Assembly (NCBI GenBank): GCA_902651635.1
Contig: CACRSC010000021.1
Location: 180,630 to 244,629 of the forward strand
Length of the DNA: 64,000 nucleotides
Direction of reading: 5' to 3'
DNA from: Mastigamoeba balamuthi
Lineage: Eukaryota > Evosea > Mastigamoebida > Mastigamoebidae
The notes beneath the pieces were generated by a model. It did no database searches. It saw nothing but the letters and a program-made list of their open reading frames with translations, and was not told where the DNA came from. Shown piece by piece: positions 54,001 to 64,000 of the stretch. Position 1 is the stretch's first letter. The number at the start of each line of letters is the position of its first letter. Both the position numbers and the translations under genes were made by a program.

Positions 54001-57000
54001 GTGTCAATACTCTGTCAAAGCTGATTCACTCGGACTGCGAGCGCTTCAGCGCTCTGATCAAGGACCTGTTCCCCACGACCGAGTGCAACGACGTGGCTGA
54101 CGACGACCTCGCGGCGGCGGTCAAGGTTGTGCTGGACAAGGCCAAGATGTCCGTTCTTGACTCGCAGATGAAGAAGATCATGCAGCTCAACGAGAACCTC
54201 AAGCAGCGCATGGGGGTCGTCGTCGTCGGGCCCTCTGGCTGCGGCAAGTCGACGCTGTGGCGGACACTGCGGGCTGCGCTCCTGGAGCTCAAGGTGCAGC
54301 TGAACCAGTACACGATGAACCCAAAGGCGATCGCCAGGCAGCAGCTGCTCGGGCATATGGACCCCGACACGCGCGAGTGGACCGACGGCATTCTGACTGC
54401 CGCCTGCCGCCAGGTCGCCAAGGAGCCGCCGGACGTCCGCTCGTGGGTCGTGTGCGACGGCGACGTGGACCCCGAGTGGATCGAGTCGCTCAACTCGGTG
54501 CTCGACGACAACCGCCTGCTCACGCTGCCCAACGGAGAGCGCATCCAGTTCGGCCCTGGGGTGAACTTCCTCTTCGAGTCGGACAACCTCAAGTTCGCGT
54601 CCCCGGCCACGGTGTCGCGCATGGGCATGATCTTCATGGACGAGGCCGATATCAGCAAGCCCGCCATACTCGAGTCGTGGCTGCAGCACCAGCCGCAGGA
54701 GAACCAGCAGATGCTGCGCGACAACCTCAAGGGGTACTTCGATCGCGCGCTCATGATGGCCGCCAACGAGCAGATGGCCGTGCCTACGACGCTGGTCGGC
54801 ACCATCAAGAACGGCCTGTCGCACCTCGGCGGCGTCAAGCACCGCAACCAGTTCATGCTGGCCCTGATTCGGGGCTTCGGCGGCAACTTCGCGACGATCG
54901 AGCGGAGGCACGCGTTCGCCCGCGAGGTGTTCGCGTGGTTCGGGGAGACTCCGCCGGACAGGCGCAGGCCGCTGGACTGTTTCGTCGACGAGGCGTCCGG
55001 GGCGCTGCTGGCGCTGCGGCCGCAGCACCTCGACATTGCAGTGACGGACCTCGCGCTGGAGCCAATGATACCAACGGTCGAGTGCATGGCCAACGTCGAG
55101 CTCGTGGTGCCGTGCCTGCGGTCGTACGAGCCGCTGGTGCTCGTGGGACCCGAGGGCTGCGGCAAGAACATGCTGCTGCGGCACTGCTTCGCGCAGCTCA
55201 AGTCCACGTCTGTGGCCACGCTGCACTGCAGCTCGCAGACGACGGCGACGCACGTCATCCAGAAGCTCAACCAGGCGTGCTCGGTGCAGAGCTCAACGAT
55301 CGGGCGCGTGTACAGGCCCAAGGACACGGAGCGGCTGATCCTGTACCTCAAGGACATCAACCTGCCCAAGCCCGACAAGTACGAGACGATGCAGCTCATC
55401 TCGTTCCTGCAGCAGCTGCTCACCTACGGAGGGTTCTACGGGGGAGACGGCGAGTGGCTGACGCTCGAGCGCATCCAGATCGTCGCCTCGATGACGCCGT
55501 CCTCAACCATCGGCCGCCACGCGCTCAGCGGGCGCTTCACGTCGATCGTTCGTGTGTTCACGATGGCCTACCCAGAGAAGGAGCAGCTTCAGGACGTCTA
55601 CACGACGTACCTGAGCACTGTGGTCACCGCCGCCGTCAAGACGGCGCAGTGGAAGCAGCAGAAGAACATCGAGCGGCTCGCCAAGACGATGGTGGACGTC
55701 TACGAGGCCGTCAAGGCCAAGTTTAGTGTCGACGAGTACCCGCACTACATCTTCACGCCGCGCGACCTCACGCGCTGGGTGCTGGGGCTGCTTCAGTACG
55801 ACCACGACAGTGCAGACCTCCTCGAGATCTGGACCTACGAGGCGCACAGGATCTTCAGGGACAAGATAGTGGGGGAGGCCGGGCTCCGCAAGTTCGACCA
55901 GATCCTCGACTCTGCTCTCAAGCAGTGGGACGTCCCCGACCCGGCGGCCCTCACCAAGGACTCGCTGTTCGTGACCCTCGGCAGCCAGAGCAAGCGCGGG
56001 GCGCACCAGCTCAGCAAGATAGGCTCCAAGGACCTCACCTCGCAGGTCAAGCGTGGCATCCTGTTCTACGAGCGCGAGGTCAAGGAGCTGCACCTGGTCC
56101 TGTTCCGCCAGCTGTTCGACAGCGTGGCCAGGATCGACCGCGTGCTCAGCAAGCCCGGAGGTGCCCTGCTGCTAGTCGGCAAGAGCGGCGTCGGCCGCAA
56201 CTCAGCCGTGCAGCTCGTGAGCTACATGCACGGCAGGATGAAGCTGTTCACTCCCAACATGAGCCGCGACTACTCGGTCAAGAACTTCGCTGCGGACCTC
56301 AAGGGCGTCCTACAGGCCGCGGGCATCGCGGGCGAGCAGGTCGTGCTGCTCGTCGAGGACCACCAGCTCGTCGAGCCAGCGATCATCGAGTACCTCAACA
56401 GCCTGCTGAGCGCTGGCGAGGTCCCCGGACTGTTCGCCCCGGAGGAGCTCGACGGACTGCTGATGCCGCTCAAGGAGACGGCGACGGCTGAGGGCTTCTT
56501 CGGCAGCACGTTCGACTACTTCGTGAACCGCGTCCGGGCCAACGTCCACGTCGTGCTGATCATGGACCCCGACAACCGCGAGTTCCAGCAGCGGTGCCAG
56601 TCGAACCCCGCGCTCTACACGCGCTGCACTATGCAGTGGGTCGACCAGTGGTATCCCGACAGCCTCTCGTCGCTGGCCATGCTGTCGCTCAAGTACGCAT
56701 TCCCCGAGAACCCGAAGAAGCTCGCGAGCGTCGTCGACATGCTCGTGCGCCTGTATCATGACAGCGCTAAGCGCAGCGCCACCCCGCGCTCGTTCGTCCG
56801 CCTGCTGGACACGTACAAGGCCATCTACGAGTCCAAGTACAACGAGTGCAACAAGCGCAAGACGTCGCTGGGAGGGGGTCTCAAGAAGCTCGGCGAGGCC
56901 GCGCAGACGGTCGACAAGCTCTCGGGAGATGCGTCGGTCAAGGCGGAGGAGCTCGAGAAGGCAAACGCCGAGGCCAACAAGACGATGCAGGAGATCGAAA

Positions 57001-60000
57001 AGAACCTCGGCAACGCGGCAAAGCAGAAGACCGAGATGAAGAAGCTCAGCGAGGCGCTGTCGGCCGAGGAGCAGAAGCTGCTCGTGCAGAAGGAGAAGAT
57101 CGAGGAGCAGCTCAGCAAGATCCAGCCGCTCATCGACTCTGCCCGCGCCGCCGTCGGTAACATCGACAAGAAGAACGTCGACGAGATCCGCAACCTGCGG
57201 AACCCCGGGTATTCAGCTTACCCACGCAGCACTGGCACTCCGCTTAACTCTCGGCTCGTTCGCCCGCAGTGAGACCATCAGGAATATCATGGAGGCGGTT
57301 GTGAGGCTGATGGGCCAGACGGACGTGTCGTGGAACAACATCAAGACATTCCTGGGCCAGTCCGGCGTCGTGTCGTCGATCATGCGCTTCGACCCGGGCA
57401 GCGTCAGGCCGGACACGCGCCTGCAGGTCGAGGACCTCATGACTAGCAAGGCGAGTTCGTTCGAGCCCGAGAACGCCAAGCACGCGTCGCTCGCAGCCCT
57501 CCCACTGGCGACGTGGGCCACTGCAGTTGTCGAGTACAGCAAGGTCAAGCAGTCGGTGGCCCCGCTCGAGGAGAGGCTCGCGGCAGCGACCTCGAAGCTC
57601 TCGTCGAGCCGCAACAAGATCACGGAGCTCGAGAAGAATGTCAAGAAGATCGACGACGAGGTCACGAGGCTCAAGAAGCAGTTCCAGGGGATGACGGCAG
57701 AGGCCATGAAGCTCGAGACCGCGCTGGGGGTCGTGCAAGAGACACTCAGCAAGGCGCAGTCGCTGCTGAGCAAGCTCAGCGGCGAGCGCGACCGCTGGCA
57801 GGCGCAGCTCAAGGACATCGAGGCCCAGATCGAGGCGCTGCCCATGTCTGCGCTGCTGGCCGCGGGATTCGTCACATACCTCGCCGGATGCCCCGAGGAC
57901 ATGCGTGCAGAGATCGTGGCGTCGTGGGTCGCGATGGTGGGCCTCAAGGAGTGGAACTTTGTCAAGTTCCTCGGGTCCGAGACGGAGATGCTCACGTTCA
58001 AGGGCGAGGGGCTGCCCGCGGACAGCCTCTCGATGGAGAACGCGCTGGTGGTCAAGTGGACGACGGGCGTCCCGTTCCTCGTCGACCCCTCGTCGCAGGC
58101 CTCGACGTGGCTCGTGAACCACCTCCAGGGCATCACTCTGCCCAAGCCCGCTGCAGATGCCGCTCCCGAGGGACAGGCAGGCAAGACGGAGGCCCCCAGC
58201 GGGGAGGCTGCTGGCGCGCAACAGGAGCAGCCCAAGAAGACCGCTGACGAACAGGAGCTGGAGATGTTCATCGGGGACCTGTTCGAGTCGGAAGCGGCCG
58301 GCGAGGCCGTGGGGAAGGCGGCCAAGCAGACGGTAGAGGTGACGACGCAGGAGGACCCCAAGTTCGTCAACAAGCTCGAGCTGGCCGTGCGCTTCGGCAA
58401 GATCCTCGTAGTCAAGGAGGTCGACCGCATCAACCCCATCCTCTACCCCATCATCCGCCGCGACCTCGTCCGCCAGGGCGCCGCCTTCGCCGTCCAGATC
58501 GGCGACAAGGTTCCTCACACCACACAGAGCAACCCCCGTCCCCCTTTCGCACGATCACTCACAGTCACTGGGTCCAGCCAATGACGTGGAACGAGGAATT
58601 CAGGATCTTCCTGGTGACGCGCGACCCCAACCCGGACCTGCCGCCCGACGCGCGGGCGCTGCTGACAGAGGCCAACTTCACGGTGACGAGGAGCGGGCTC
58701 GAGGGGCAGCTGCTGATGCTGGCGATACAGCACGAGAAGCCCGAGCTGGAGAAGACCAAGATGATGCACCTGCTGCAGGAGGAGGAGAACAAGGTGCAGA
58801 TGGAGCGGCTCGAGGAGCAGCTGCTCGAGCAGCTGGCCAAGTCCGAGGGCAACATCCTGCAGAACAAGGAGCTCATCGCGTCGCTCGAGGAGACCAAGGA
58901 GAAGGCCGTCGCCATCAGCGCCTCGCTCGAGGCCTCCCAGAAGGCCCAGGAGGAGCTCGACGTCCAGCGCAACGTCTACAAGCCCATCGCCAAGGTACTG
59001 CGACTCGAATCTGGCACCGTGCCCGGCTGACTCCAACTTGTGCCACCTGCAGTCTGGGAGCAGCCTGTTCTTCGTGATGCAGGACCTGGGCAAGGTGAAC
59101 CACATGTACAGGTTCTCGCTGGGGAGCTTCCTGCCGCTGTTCGACCGGGCGATGAGCGACGCGACGGTGGTGTCGGCGATGGACGTGAACAAGCGCATCG
59201 ACTCGATCGTGCAGTGCCTCAAGACCAACGTGCTGAGCTACGTCAGCCGCTCGCTGTTCAAGGCCGACCGCCTGATGTTCGGCATGCACCTGGCGCACGT
59301 GATGACCCCGGCGCTGTTTCAGCCCAAGGAGTGGGAGCTGTTCACGGGCCAGCTGGTCTCGGGCATCGCCGACGTCAAGCCCGACAAGATCCCGCAGTGG
59401 GTGCCCAAGGACAGGTACACGGCCTACGCCGAGCTGGAGCTGGAGCTGCCGCGGCTGGTCTCGAACATCTTCATCAACCAGCCCGAGGTCTGGGGCCCCT
59501 GGGTGACGCACCCCGAGCCCGAGACCGAGTGGCCGCAGAAGGTCAAGCCGCGGACGTCGCCGTTCCAGCGCGCGCTGCTCGTCAAGGTGTTCAGGCCCGA
59601 CCGCCTCGAGAGCGCCATGGCCCTGTTCTGCTCCGAGGCCCTGGGCGTCACGACGCTGTCGCCGCCCGCGCTCAACCTCTCGCGCTTCTACACGGAGGAG
59701 ACCACGTCGCGGGACCCCGTGCTGCTCATCGTCACCCCGGGCGCGGACCCCTCGCAGGAGCTCGAGGAGCTCGCGGACAAGGTCGTCGGCAGCGGCAAGT
59801 TCTTCCAGGTGGCCATGGGCCAGGGGCAGCAGGAGGTCGCGCTGCAGGCGATACGGTCCGCGGCGCCCGGCGGCGGCTGGGTGATCCTCAAGAACCTGCA
59901 CCTCGCCATCTCGTGGATGCCCACGCTCGAGAAGGAGCTCAACATGATGCACCCGCACGAGGGCTTCAGGCTCTGGCTCACAGCCGAGTCGCACCCGCGC

Positions 60001-61846
60001 TTCTCGACGATCCTCCTGCAGTCGAGCACCAAGGTACACCCCCCCACTCCCCCGGCGATGACGCCGCGCAGGCATCCCTCGTTTCCAGGAAACTCAGGAA
60101 TTTGCCTGCGTGCGTTTGCGCGCGCGCAGATCACGTACGAGGCGCCGCCGGGGATCAAGAAGAACCTCGAGAGGACGTACGAGGGCTGGGGGGCCGACTT
60201 TGTGGGCCGCGGGACGCCGCTGCGCGCGCAGTCGCTGTTTGTGCTGGCGTGGTTCCACGCGGTGATCCAGGAGCGCCGCAAGTACATACCGCAGTCGTGG
60301 ACCAAGTTCTACGAGTTCAACGAGGCCGACCTGCGCGCGGCCACCGACGTGCTCGAGCGCACGCTGAACAAGCCCGGGGCCATCGACTGGACGACGGTCC
60401 ACGGCCTGCTGGAGAACGCGGTCTACGGCGGCCGCGTGGACAACGTGTTCGACGGCAACATACTGCGCACGTACCTGCGCCAGTACTTCAGCGCGGACCT
60501 GCTCTCGCCCTCGGGCCCCAGGCACCCGCTGGCCCCCAAGGTCGACCTGCCCTCGAGCGCCAACAGGGCCGACTACGCCGCGGCCATCGCCAGGCTGCCC
60601 GAGTCGGAGCCCCCGGCGTACTTTGGGCTGCCCGCCAACATCGACCGCTCGCTGCAGCGCACCAACAGCGCCCGCGTCATCGCCCAGCTCAAGATCATCG
60701 GTGCGAGCGTCTCTCCCGCGTCTCTCTCGTGTCTCTCTGTCTCGCGTCTGTCTCGCGTCTGTCTCGCGTCTGTCTCGCGTCTGTCTCGCGTCTGTCTCGC
60801 GTCTGTCTCGCGTCTGTCTCGCGTCTGTCTCGCGTCTGTCTCGCGTCTGTCTCTCCTCTCCCTTCCACGTGCGTGGCTCTGACCGCGGGGGTTGGGGTGT
60901 GCGCCCAGCGCTGCCGGCGGAGACGAGCGGGCGGTTCGATCGCAAGGCGTGGGAGGAGCAGCTGACGCCGCTGATACAGACGTGGCAGAGGCTCACAGAG
61001 GGCTCGGGCAGCGCGCTGCAGGCGATCGCGGAGCCCGACGACCCCTCGCGGAGCCCCGTCGACGGCTTCGCGCTGATGGAGACGATCAACTCGCGCGCGG
61101 CCGTGGCGCACGTGGGCGGGGCGATGCAGAGCCTCGCCAAGATCATCGCGGGCAAGGCGCTGCTGACGCCCGACATGCAGACGACTGGGAGCTTCCTGCT
61201 GCGCGGGCAGGTGCCCCGGGCGTGGGAGGCGCTCTGGGAGGGCCCCGAGACGCCGGTCGCGTGGCTCAAGGCGCTCGTCCAGAAGACCGTGGCGCTGGAC
61301 CGCTGGCTCAAGCGCGTCCGCGAGGGCACGCTCCTCAAGAACCCCGTCAACCTCAACGACCTCTTCCGCCCCGCGACGTTCCTCGACGCCCTCAGGCAGC
61401 AGTCGGCCCGCGCAGAGAAGGTGCGCCCCTCCTCCCCTCGCTCGCTCCTCCCTCTGGCGCTCCGGCACTCAATTGACTCGGGGCGCACGGCGCAGATGAC
61501 GGTGGACGAGCTGAAGCTGGTGACGGTGTGGAGCAGCACGGTGAGGGTCAGCGCCAAGATACCCGTGGTGCTCGAGGGGCTGCTGATCCAGGGGTGCGCG
61601 TTCGAGAGCGGCAAGATCGTCGAGGCGTCTGCGGGGGGCGCGGAGCTGCTGGCCGTGCCCAAGTGCCTCGTGGCGTGGATACCCAAGGCTGCGCCCAACC
61701 CCTACGCCGAGGGGACGACCTGCGAGGTGCCCGTCTACCAGAACCTCCTGCGCGAGAAGATCGTGTGCGTGCTGACGGTGCCCTGCACGCCCCCTGCCGA
61801 CAAGTGGGCGCTCGCCGGCGTCGCCTTCTTCCTCAGCGAGGAGTGA
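48050..61846 (+). CDS. DYNC2H1: Cytoplasmic dynein-2 heavy chain (IFT retrograde motor)
   Basis: Eleven exons: 48050-about 48235, 48321-48627, 48696-48849, 48904-50734, 50790-57208, 57270-58509, 58578-58994, 59053-60033, 60130-60700, 60909-61420, 61496-61846; about 4320 residues (human DYNC2H1 about 4300). Dynein-2 marks: N-terminal VVVFVKTRLVPITDENLTEV, DEFQYWYDVSQQC, YPEERMVHVL, and the short tail. P-loops: AAA1 GPAGTGKTE (about 53338), AAA2 GPSGCGKST, AAA3 GPEGCGKNM, AAA4 GKSGVGRNS; the last two lack the usual GK(S/T), as dynein-2 does. The stalk coiled coils flank 57209-57800. It moves IFT trains from ciliary tip to base. The first exon's donor is ambiguous. A 19-fold larger central exon (6.4 kb) holds linker to AAA4. 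Compare the paralogue fragment at 1-189. Confidence 0.96.
60740..60849 (+). repeat. 11-nt minisatellite (TCTCGCGTCTG)10 in a dynein intron
   Basis: Ten perfect head-to-tail copies of TCTCGCGTCTG lie within the 208-nt intron 60701-60908 of the dynein-2 gene. The pyrimidine-rich repeat strand is the sense strand, so it acts as an extended polypyrimidine tract. The array reads open in all forward frames, which explains several spurious long frames across it. Confidence 0.95.
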
Positions 61847-62249
61847 CGTGGCGCCACATTACACTCTGCCTCGATTGGGGCTCCAAGGTGAGGTTTGGAG
61901 ACAGTGTCCCGATGCTACTGCTGCTGTTCCCGTTGTCTTTCCACGCCCTCATTGAAATGCCTATTGTTCTCCTTGATTCCGTAGTTCCGTAGTGTCTCAC
62001 TGTAAGAAGCATAGGGGATTCTGAGTGACATAGGAGGTTTTCACTCCCTCAGTGTGTATAGAATTGTAACGTCACCCAGAAGGTGACGTGATAAGAGATA
62101 TTTTGATCATTATCTTTGCGGTTGTATGTCACGAATGGCGTTGGACCACCCATGGTGCACGTCTTCCTCGGCTTCCTCGGCGGCGCAATCAGTCGTGGAG
62201 GCACTTCAGGGTGGGCTTGAAGGCGGGCTCGATCATCACACTGCTGGTC
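61847..62249. other. Intergenic region, no gene seen
   Basis: Dynein-2 3' UTR and beyond. Lower GC, no coding pattern or RNA gene. Confidence 0.45.
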
Positions 62250-63430
62250 CCGATGTGCTCGTGCAGTGGGCTACTGTCTGCGCTCACTAGGCGGCGACGA
62301 GACCGACTACTCGGACGACGACCAGCTGGGGCCGACCTGTACACCCTCGTTCCGCAATCGCAGCTCCCAGGTCCGCTGGCTCTGCTCTCCAGAGCAACAC
62401 ATGTTTTCCTGCGAATTCAATTTACAATTGACTCTCGGATCGAAGGAATGCCTGTATGGCTCATCAGCCGAGGGCTTGACACCAGACCATGAAGTGTCGA
62501 CGAGCACCTGATGGCCGATGGCCCCAACAGCCGCAGCAGCGACCACGCAAATGCCCGCGAGGTCGTCCACCAGGTCGGCCGTCTTCAGGAAGTCTTCAGG
62601 CGACAGCCCTCGCCCGTCGGCGGGCGGCAGATTGTGTACACGCCGCTGCACTCATTGTCCAACCCGGTCACTGCTGCCCAACAGCGCCGTGCAGGCCCTC
62701 GGAAAGGCTCCCCCCGAGTACCAAATGCTGTTCTCCGACTACGGACGGCTGCCCCGCGGGGCGCCGTGCTGCGCAGAGGTTGTGTTCGGGCGTGGACAGT
62801 GCGGGGCCATCAGCACTCTGGAGGTCGGTCTGCTTCATCAAACCCCACGCAACCTGTTCCTCGCAGAGGAACGCCCGTTCCTCGTCTTGGCCACGAGCTT
62901 TGCTTGCACGCGCTGCCTCGTGGAAAGCCCGTCCCGGACCTTGGTGACGGCACAACACTCGTAGACCTCGTGGGTCAGGTTGCTTACGACTGAATCGAGC
63001 TCGCGCCGGTCGCACCAGGCCAAGCGGTCGTCCTGGACATGTATGTATCATACTTCACTCCACGATGTCTCCTTCTGTCCGCACGCTATGTCCCAGAAGC
63101 CAGCGACTGGCAGCGTGAGGCGCAGACCGCATCATCAATCATCGCGTACCTCGGCCAGCAGCGCACAACCAGTGGCCCATGTGCCCCTCATGTTCGTGTC
63201 TCGCCTCCGCGGGCTGTCGGCGACTCGGGGGTGCTGACGCTGCTGCAAGGCGGATCTCAGTGTGCGAAGCTCTTCCAGGGGTGTCGGCGGCTGTTCTCTT
63301 GCACCTTTTCTGTGCAAAGCGACGGCGGAATGTTCACAAGCAGGGCATTGCACGCCACCAGCATAGCCAGCGAGGGCAAAGCAGTATGCCACCCTTCGTG
63401 AGTCACTGTTCTCCGGCTGCCGATGAATAA
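62250..63430 (+). pseudogene. Possible MACPF-family relict
   Basis: A faint MACPF-like stretch (AVQALGKAPPEYQMLFSDYG) lies upstream of the MACPF-like gene at 63507, on the same strand, with an AATAAA near 63425. The region cannot be read as one clean gene. It looks like a fragmentary older copy of its neighbour. Age and completeness are uncertain, and the assignment is tentative. Confidence 0.3.
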
Positions 63431-63506
63431 AACGGGCTGCTGCTTACGTCCACAACCCACAGACCACAACACACAAGCACAACTGACATAAGAGAAGCGC
63501 ACCGGC

Positions 63507-64000
63507 ATGCAAGGCCACAGCCTCGTTGTCGCATCAGCCGTCCTGGCGGTGGCCCTGACCCCCGTCCTCACGCTGTCGTACCAATTCTACCCCGTGAGCC
63601 ACTTGTTCTCAGAAGTCGGCTGACCACACGGACGGGACAAATCGACGAACTGCGACCGGCCACCGCAGGGAGACCAGTACGTGGGCCGCGGATTCGACAT
63701 CGTCAAGGGCACCCTCCATCCTACGTCTGCCGCCGACGCCCAGAGCTCGCTGAGCAAGGTGTGCCGTGCTGTCCTCTGTGTCGAACTCATCTCACCCCAA
63801 TTTGAACAGCCCAAGATCTACACGTTCGCAGCGCAGCGCCAGCTCGACGTTCTCGGCGTCTCCTCGGCTCTCACAAACGTCGCTGTCATCGAGTGCCCCA
63901 CAGCGTCGGCCGTCGCCAGGGCCCTCTCTGGCGGCCTCGCGCTCTCGGGCCTCCAGCTCGTCGACGTGCGTCTTTCCTCCCTGCTCCCTCTGTTCCCTCT
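63507..64000 (+). CDS. Secreted MACPF-like protein, N-terminal part
   Basis: Exons 63507-63593, 63669-63758 and 63810-63965 are in frame (introns 75 and 51 nt); the gene continues past the window after a GTGCGT donor at 63966. Residues 1-25 form a signal peptide (VVASAVLAVALTPVLTLS). Next comes GDQYVGRGFDIVKGTLHP, which resembles the (L/V)G.G(F/Y)D..KG opening of membrane-attack-complex/perforin proteins in protists. The visible 110 residues end before the MACPF core motif, so the call rests on this opening alone. Family members act at membranes outside the cell or in secretory organelles. A secreted role is well supported, the family less so. Confidence 0.45.

Noticed and set aside
50771-55423. 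Long minus-strand frames of 300-580 residues inside dynein-2
   Set aside because: GC-rich antisense shadows of a well-supported dynein exon.
60740-60849. CRISPR-like array
   Set aside because: Units are contiguous 11-mers without spacers, in a eukaryotic intron.
60094-61698. Long frames on both strands through 60740-60849
   Set aside because: Produced by the stop-free 11-nt repeat array; the dynein reading frame and splice sites explain the region.

Overview
The window reads as nuclear DNA of a GC-rich, gene-dense, intron-bearing, flagellated protist. Genes lie on both strands and are split by many short spliceosomal introns (about 40-160 nt, a few up to about 650 nt). Donors are often GTGCG, GTCCG or GTACG, and several introns appear to start with GC. 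A complete cytoplasmic dynein-2 (IFT retrograde) heavy chain implies a cilium. A MEF2-type MADS-box factor, an exocyst subunit, a myosin-V-like DIL tail, an F-BAR/SH3 protein and a SAM50 homologue fit an amorphean flagellate (Amoebozoa/Obazoa grade). That placement is inference; no marker here fixes the species. All exon coordinates are manual reconstructions from splice motifs and reading-frame arithmetic.

Layout. 1-189 is the last exon of a second dynein-2-like heavy chain. 688-1687 is an unrecognised spliced gene with an Ig-fold/velvet-like look. 3031-5537 holds three tandem paralogues of a four-TM protein. 6665-7561 (-) is a secreted Cys-rich repeat protein. 7710-9527 (-) is a TPR-like protein with a repeat-filled intron. 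9759-12599 is a SAM50/Omp85 gene whose first exon appears twice around a 573-N gap, almost certainly an assembly duplication. 12851-15594 is a transmembrane dCache receptor fused to a class I cyclic-nucleotide phosphodiesterase. 16088-17702 is eIF4A. 17870-19690 is an AT-rich island with a long hairpin. 20060-22850 is a long-chain acyl-CoA synthetase. 23355-25510 (-) is a CaMK-like kinase, divergent from a CUE-DUF1771-Smr protein (25688-27795). 27954-28787 (-) is a small, possibly myristoylated protein. 29057-32776 is a ZZ finger fused to a carboxylic-acid-reductase-like enzyme (adenylation-carrier-reductase). 32949-33019 (-) is tRNA-Glu(CUC). 33116-36777 (-) is a LIM-coiled-coil-DIL protein. 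37053-40225 holds a duplicated small gene, a decayed SH3 copy and a second compositionally odd island. 40225-41812 (-) is the F-BAR/SH3 protein, divergent from the MEF2-type gene (42214-44491). 45010-47715 (-) is Exo84, divergent from dynein-2 (48050-61846). A MACPF-like gene begins at 63507 and runs off the end.

The genes do not form an operon. Themes that recur are membrane traffic and cytoskeleton (Exo84, F-BAR/SH3, LIM-DIL, dynein-2), lipid/acyl activation (acyl-CoA synthetase, CAR-like enzyme) and signalling (Cache-PDE, CaMK-like kinase, MEF2). The most novel items are three domain architectures (dCache-TM-PDE, ZZ-A-PCP-R, LIM-CC-DIL), the frequency of GC-AG introns, MEF2 consensus sites in intron 1 of the MEF2-type gene, and a recurring AGATATTT-type motif in introns and divergent promoters.
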